Assembly (NCBI GenBank): GCA_022710245.1
Contig: JAKLHH010000332.1
Coordinates: forward strand, 1-7,678
Direction of reading: 5' to 3'
Length of the DNA: 7,678 nt
Source: Myxococcota bacterium
Lineage (GTDB): Bacteria; Myxococcota; Polyangia; GCA-2747355; JAKLHH01
Positions 5,322 to 7,678 of the stretch are shown here, one piece after another. The position numbers and the translations under genes are program-made. Each line of letters starts with the position of its first letter. The first letter of the stretch is position 1. The notes under the pieces were generated by a model. It saw nothing but the letters and a program-made list of their open reading frames with translations. It had not been told where the DNA came from and did no database searches.

Positions 5322-6290
5322 ATGCACTCCCGTATCTGGCTGGGAGCAATGCTGACGATCCTCGGTGGCTGCGGAGGACAGGTGAGCGAGGAGCCAGGCG
5401 CCAGCCGCGACCTGCCACCCACAGAGGTCTGCACCGATCCCTCGGCATGCTGCACCCGCGACAAGCTGGTCTGCACGGGCGACCCGGACGGACAGGTCGT
5501 GTGCCGTTGCGCTGACCTCTGGGACTGCTCGCAGGACCTCAGCGAGTGCCAGCAGCCGCTGCCGACTCCGACGGGCGGCGGCGCCTGGGCCTGCGTCTGG
5601 AGCGCCAGCTACGTCTGCACCACGCAGGGGAGCGAGGACCTTCACCCGGGTGGCGACGGGTGGACCTGCACCTGGGCCCCCGCCTCGTCGAGCTGGAGCT
5701 GCACCTCGGCCTTTCCGCCGAACCCCGGGAACTCGCCCGAGGGGACCTCCAGCTGGCAGTGCTCCGTCGACGATGTCCTTCACCTGCTGGTCTGCTCCCC
5801 GAAGAGCCCCGATCCGGCTCCGGCCCCCAGCCCCGCCGCGACGCCGCCCCCGAGCCCCAAGCCGGGACAGGAGTGCGTTCCGGGACAGAAGCAGTGGTGC
5901 GACGGCGCTCTCTATTGCGGGTGGGGCCAGAGGAGCTGCCTCTCGAGCGGGATGTGGTCCGCGCAGTGCGTCGAGCTCTCCGACGGTAGCCGTCCGAGCA
6001 CGCCTTGCGCCTGCTACTTCTTCATGTTCAACGCGCAGTGCTGCGAGACCCCCGATTGTGTCGTGCCCTCGGGGACGAGCGGCCAGATCTGCGAGTACCC
6101 CTCGGGCGAGCTCTGCGCCCCTTGCCGTCCCGAGCAGCCGGCCTGCAGCGAGCCGGGGGGCGAGTGCGTCGTGCTGGACTCGAGCGAGGCCTTCTGCAGC
6201 AAGGGCTGCAGCAGCGCCGTCGCCTGTCCGCCAGGCTACCACTGCCACGACAACCTCTGCGTTCCAGAGTCGGGGACCTGCGTGCGCTGA
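5322..6290 (+). CDS. Cysteine-rich outer-surface lipoprotein of unknown function
   Basis: The 322-residue product begins with a short signal and the lipobox ILGGC, with C17 as the probable lipidated residue. It has 35 further cysteines, mostly paired in spacing, which implies a disulphide-stabilised protein outside the cytoplasm. Three tryptophan/cysteine modules (about 85-158) follow an N-terminal cysteine block. A proline/alanine/serine linker (about 164-182) separates them from a C-terminal half. That half opens with a PGQKQWCDGALYCGWG-type module resembling the C-x-PG...C...G-x-x-x-C...W...C units common in myxobacterial surface proteins, and ends with a CPPGYHCHDNLC knot-like motif. No enzyme motif is seen; binding or adhesion at the cell surface is a guess. 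GGAG 5 bases upstream supports the start. The next lipoprotein gene begins 26 bases after the stop, probably in the same transcript. Confidence 0.85.
   Translation: MHSRIWLGAMLTILGGCGGQVSEEPGASRDLPPTEVCTDPSACCTRDKLVCTGDPDGQVVCRCADLWDCSQDLSECQQPLPTPTGGGAWACVWSASYVCTTQGSEDLHPGGDGWTCTWAPASSSWSCTSAFPPNPGNSPEGTSSWQCSVDDVLHLLVCSPKSPDPAPAPSPAATPPPSPKPGQECVPGQKQWCDGALYCGWGQRSCLSSGMWSAQCVELSDGSRPSTPCACYFFMFNAQCCETPDCVVPSGTSGQICEYPSGELCAPCRPEQPACSEPGGECVVLDSSEAFCSKGCSSAVACPPGYHCHDNLCVPESGTCVR
5574..5795 (+). repeat. Three degenerate Trp-Cys modules in the cysteine-rich lipoprotein
   Basis: Residues 85-99, 111-127 and 141-158 share the pattern G-x(2-3)-W-x-C-x-(W/V)-x(5-8)-x-C: W89/C91/W93/C99, W114/C116/W118/C127 and W145/C147/V149/C158. 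The DNA is not closely repeated, so this is an old internal duplication or convergence kept by selection on the fold. Confidence 0.5.
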
Positions 6291-6306
6291 TCTGCGCGTC
6301 TGCCAT

Positions 6307-6312
6307 GGAGGT
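6307..6312 (+). promoter_or_regulatory. Ribosome binding site deciding the start at 6317
   Basis: GGAGGT sits ideally before the ATG at 6317-6319 (5 bases after GGAGG). An in-frame ATG at 6305 overlaps this site and has no RBS of its own, so 6317 is preferred. Confidence 0.7.
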
Positions 6313-6316
6313 GGTC

Positions 6317-7123
6317 ATGTCCGGTCTTGAATCGTTCGCGCGCGCTCTCTCGGTCAGCGGTCAACGACACCGTGTCCTGCTGAGGTTGGCGATGGTCGTC
6401 GCGGCGGCGAGCCCTGCCGGCTGCGAACGTGGGCGAGCCCGAGGGCTCCAGGCGCGCGTCCAGCAGCTGGAGTCGGAGGCACGAGGCCTGCGCGAGAGGG
6501 TGGAGGCGAGTCAGCGGACGGCGACGGAGTGCCGCGCCCGGGAGCGCAAGTTGCAGGTCGACCACCGCCAGCAGACGCTCTCCAGCTGCGTGTGTGAGTT
6601 CAGGGCTCTCGGCGTCGAGCGCCATCCCGCCGCCCGCCCGGAGCGCCATCGGTCCGGCGGCTTCAAGGGCTACCTCACGGTCTCGATCGCCGGCGGCAAG
6701 CTCCAGGATCTACGCCAGCACGGATTGCCTCCGTCGGTCGCGGAGTGTGTCGAGCGCGCCGTCCGCCAATGGTCCTTCGTGGCTGACGAAGGCCCGCAGC
6801 TGAAGTTCGAGGTCCTCTACGACCGTTCGATGACTCCTGGCCGGACTCAGGGGCCGAGCACGAAGGGCCTGCCGGTGGGGTGCTTGAAGAGGACGGCGTC
6901 CCCGGCTTCGAGCAGCGCGTCCAGCTGCGCCTTGTCGCCACCGAGCGCCGTGAGCTTCAGCGTGGTCACCTTGCCGCTGACCTTGTCCAGCACCTCGACC
7001 CGCGTCCGATCGAGCGTCGCGGGCGCGGTGGAGAAGTCGAACACGAGGCGGGCCGTGCCGGGGAGCGCGTTGTTCAGCGGGAAGTCCGCGTTGGCGTGCC
7101 GCACGTTCTGGACCATGACGTAG
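6317..7123 (+). CDS. Coiled-coil lipoprotein with AgmX/PglI (TonB-like) C-terminal domain; 3' end probably read through
   Basis: The frame encodes 268 residues, but only about 171 look real. Residues 21-36 are a hydrophobic segment ending SPAGC, a non-canonical lipobox with C36. Residues 41-80 are a strong coiled coil (RGLQARVQQLESEARGLRE and onward). Residues 113-168 match the small domain that ends AgmX/PglI-type myxobacterial proteins and resembles TonB C-termini: a GYLTVSI strand, a VAECVERAVRQWSF helix with the usual Cys and Trp, and a final KFEVLYD strand. Such domains usually contact partner envelope proteins. The domain ends near 6828, yet the frame continues to a TAG at 7121-7123. 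The last 97 or so residues are serine/threonine-rich and antisense to the hydrolase gene, so they are probably not native sequence. A TGA at 6831-6833 in another frame suggests a lost stop or a one-base frameshift. It likely shares a transcript with the cysteine-rich lipoprotein. Confidence 0.65.
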   Translation: MSGLESFARALSVSGQRHRVLLRLAMVVAAASPAGCERGRARGLQARVQQLESEARGLRERVEASQRTATECRARERKLQVDHRQQTLSSCVCEFRALGVERHPAARPERHRSGGFKGYLTVSIAGGKLQDLRQHGLPPSVAECVERAVRQWSFVADEGPQLKFEVLYDRSMTPGRTQGPSTKGLPVGCLKRTASPASSSASSCALSPPSAVSFSVVTLPLTLSSTSTRVRSSVAGAVEKSNTRRAVPGSALFSGKSALACRTFWTMT

Positions 7124-7678
7124 GGCTCGCCGGCGTCGTCCTCGAAGAAGCCCACCAGCAGATCGAGGAACAGCTCGCCCGGCTTCGGGCCGACGGACGC
7201 GAGGTGAGGATTGCCGCCCGCGCCGGGCGTCCAGGGCTTGGTCGCGATCGGCTGCAGCAGCGAGGCGACGTAGCGGACGTCGACGCTCCGCAGCTGGGTG
7301 ATCGCACGGCCGAGGTTACGCAGCTCCTGATTGATGGCGGCCGCCGCCGTGAAGAGGCTGGTCTTCGTCGCCGAGAAGCTCCCGGCGCTGTCGAAGAAGG
7401 CAGGCGCGAGGTCGGCGCTGCTGCCGGTGATCTGGTACAGGAACCAGGAGACGCCGGTGAAGCCGTAGGTGAGGCTGGCGAGGGCGTCCCAGCGCAGGTC
7501 CGACTCGCTGTTCTTCGGGTCCGCGCCGGGGGCGTGATAGGCGCGCAGGTAGCGCCAGTAGGGTTTGTCGCAGGCGAGCCCCGCCTGGCGGAAGCGCTCG
7601 AGCGCCTGGTAGGTCTTCTGCTCGAGGTGGTACCAGTCGTAGCTGATGAGGTCGCCGTCCATGTTCGTGCAGTACTCC
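6847..7678 (-). CDS. Glycoside-hydrolase-like protein, C-terminal part (5' end beyond the window)
   Basis: The frame runs in from the right edge with EYCTNMDGDLISYDWYHLEQ and ends at a TGA at 6847-6849, giving 276 visible residues. The D-x-I-SYD-x-Y strand, the SDLRWDALASLTYGFTGVSWFLY stretch and the spacing between them resemble the last strands of a (beta/alpha)8 barrel in beta-galactosidase-like or related secreted glycosidases. The final 100 residues look like an appended beta-sandwich: a LFLDLLVGFFEDDAGEPYVMVQN strand region, then LEAGDAVLFKHPTGRPFVL at the end. The catalytic residues cannot be named because the N-terminal half is missing, and the family assignment is from motif memory only. 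An ATG at 7662 is internal: the frame is open beyond it and the upstream residues fit the barrel. It converges on the coiled-coil lipoprotein gene. Confidence 0.6.
   Translation of the reverse strand, partial: EYCTNMDGDLISYDWYHLEQKTYQALERFRQAGLACDKPYWRYLRAYHAPGADPKNSESDLRWDALASLTYGFTGVSWFLYQITGSSADLAPAFFDSAGSFSATKTSLFTAAAAINQELRNLGRAITQLRSVDVRYVASLLQPIATKPWTPGAGGNPHLASVGPKPGELFLDLLVGFFEDDAGEPYVMVQNVRHANADFPLNNALPGTARLVFDFSTAPATLDRTRVEVLDKVSGKVTTLKLTALGGDKAQLDALLEAGDAVLFKHPTGRPFVLGP

Noticed and set aside
5136..6248. 370-codon open frame on the minus strand opposite the cysteine-rich lipoprotein gene
   Set aside because: Alanine/arginine-rich with no domain. The plus strand carries a lipobox, an RBS, a consensus promoter and patterned cysteines.

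Overview
The window is a G+C-rich stretch (near 70% by eye) with strong third-position G/C bias. It has the gene types usual in myxobacteria: a PilZ protein of the Myxococcus paralogous type, cysteine-rich lipoproteins, a lipoprotein ending in an AgmX/PglI-like tail, and several matches to the sigma-54 (-24/-12) promoter consensus. I infer a myxobacterium-like member of the former Deltaproteobacteria, probably Polyangiales-like; no rRNA or taxonomic marker gene is present. No tRNA, rRNA, CRISPR array, insertion sequence or phage gene was seen.

Layout. Bases 1-553 (minus) hold the N-terminal part of an exported protein of unknown function. A 362-base divergent intergenic region follows, with sigma-54-like promoters facing both ways and a GGCAAG-N2-CTCGCC inverted repeat. 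Bases 916-4505 (plus) are a tight three-gene operon: a cytosolic-type zinc metallopeptidase with an HEMSH motif that resembles polymorphic-toxin metallopeptidase domains, a 246-residue leucine-rich helical protein in the usual position of an immunity or adaptor gene, and a 592-residue predicted lipoprotein. At 4568-4666 lies a 99-bp near-identical copy of the last 31 codons of the middle gene, a relic of a paralogue.

A PilZ gene (4700-5080, minus) and a cysteine-rich lipoprotein gene (5322-6290, plus) then diverge from a 241-base region. It repeats the first intergenic design: a sigma-54-like element on each side and a GGCAAG-N2-CTTGCC inverted repeat about 120 bases upstream of the rightward start. 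The cysteine-rich lipoprotein is followed after 26 bases by a small coiled-coil lipoprotein with a TonB/AgmX-like C-terminal domain. Its reading frame does not stop where the domain ends but runs 277 bases into the convergent glycoside-hydrolase-like gene that leaves the window at the right edge (minus).

Together the most notable signals are (i) a candidate metallopeptidase effector operon with a recombination scar of its putative partner gene and (ii) a shared sigma-54 plus palindrome promoter architecture that may co-regulate this operon, the PilZ gene and the envelope lipoproteins. Both are inferences from sequence pattern only.
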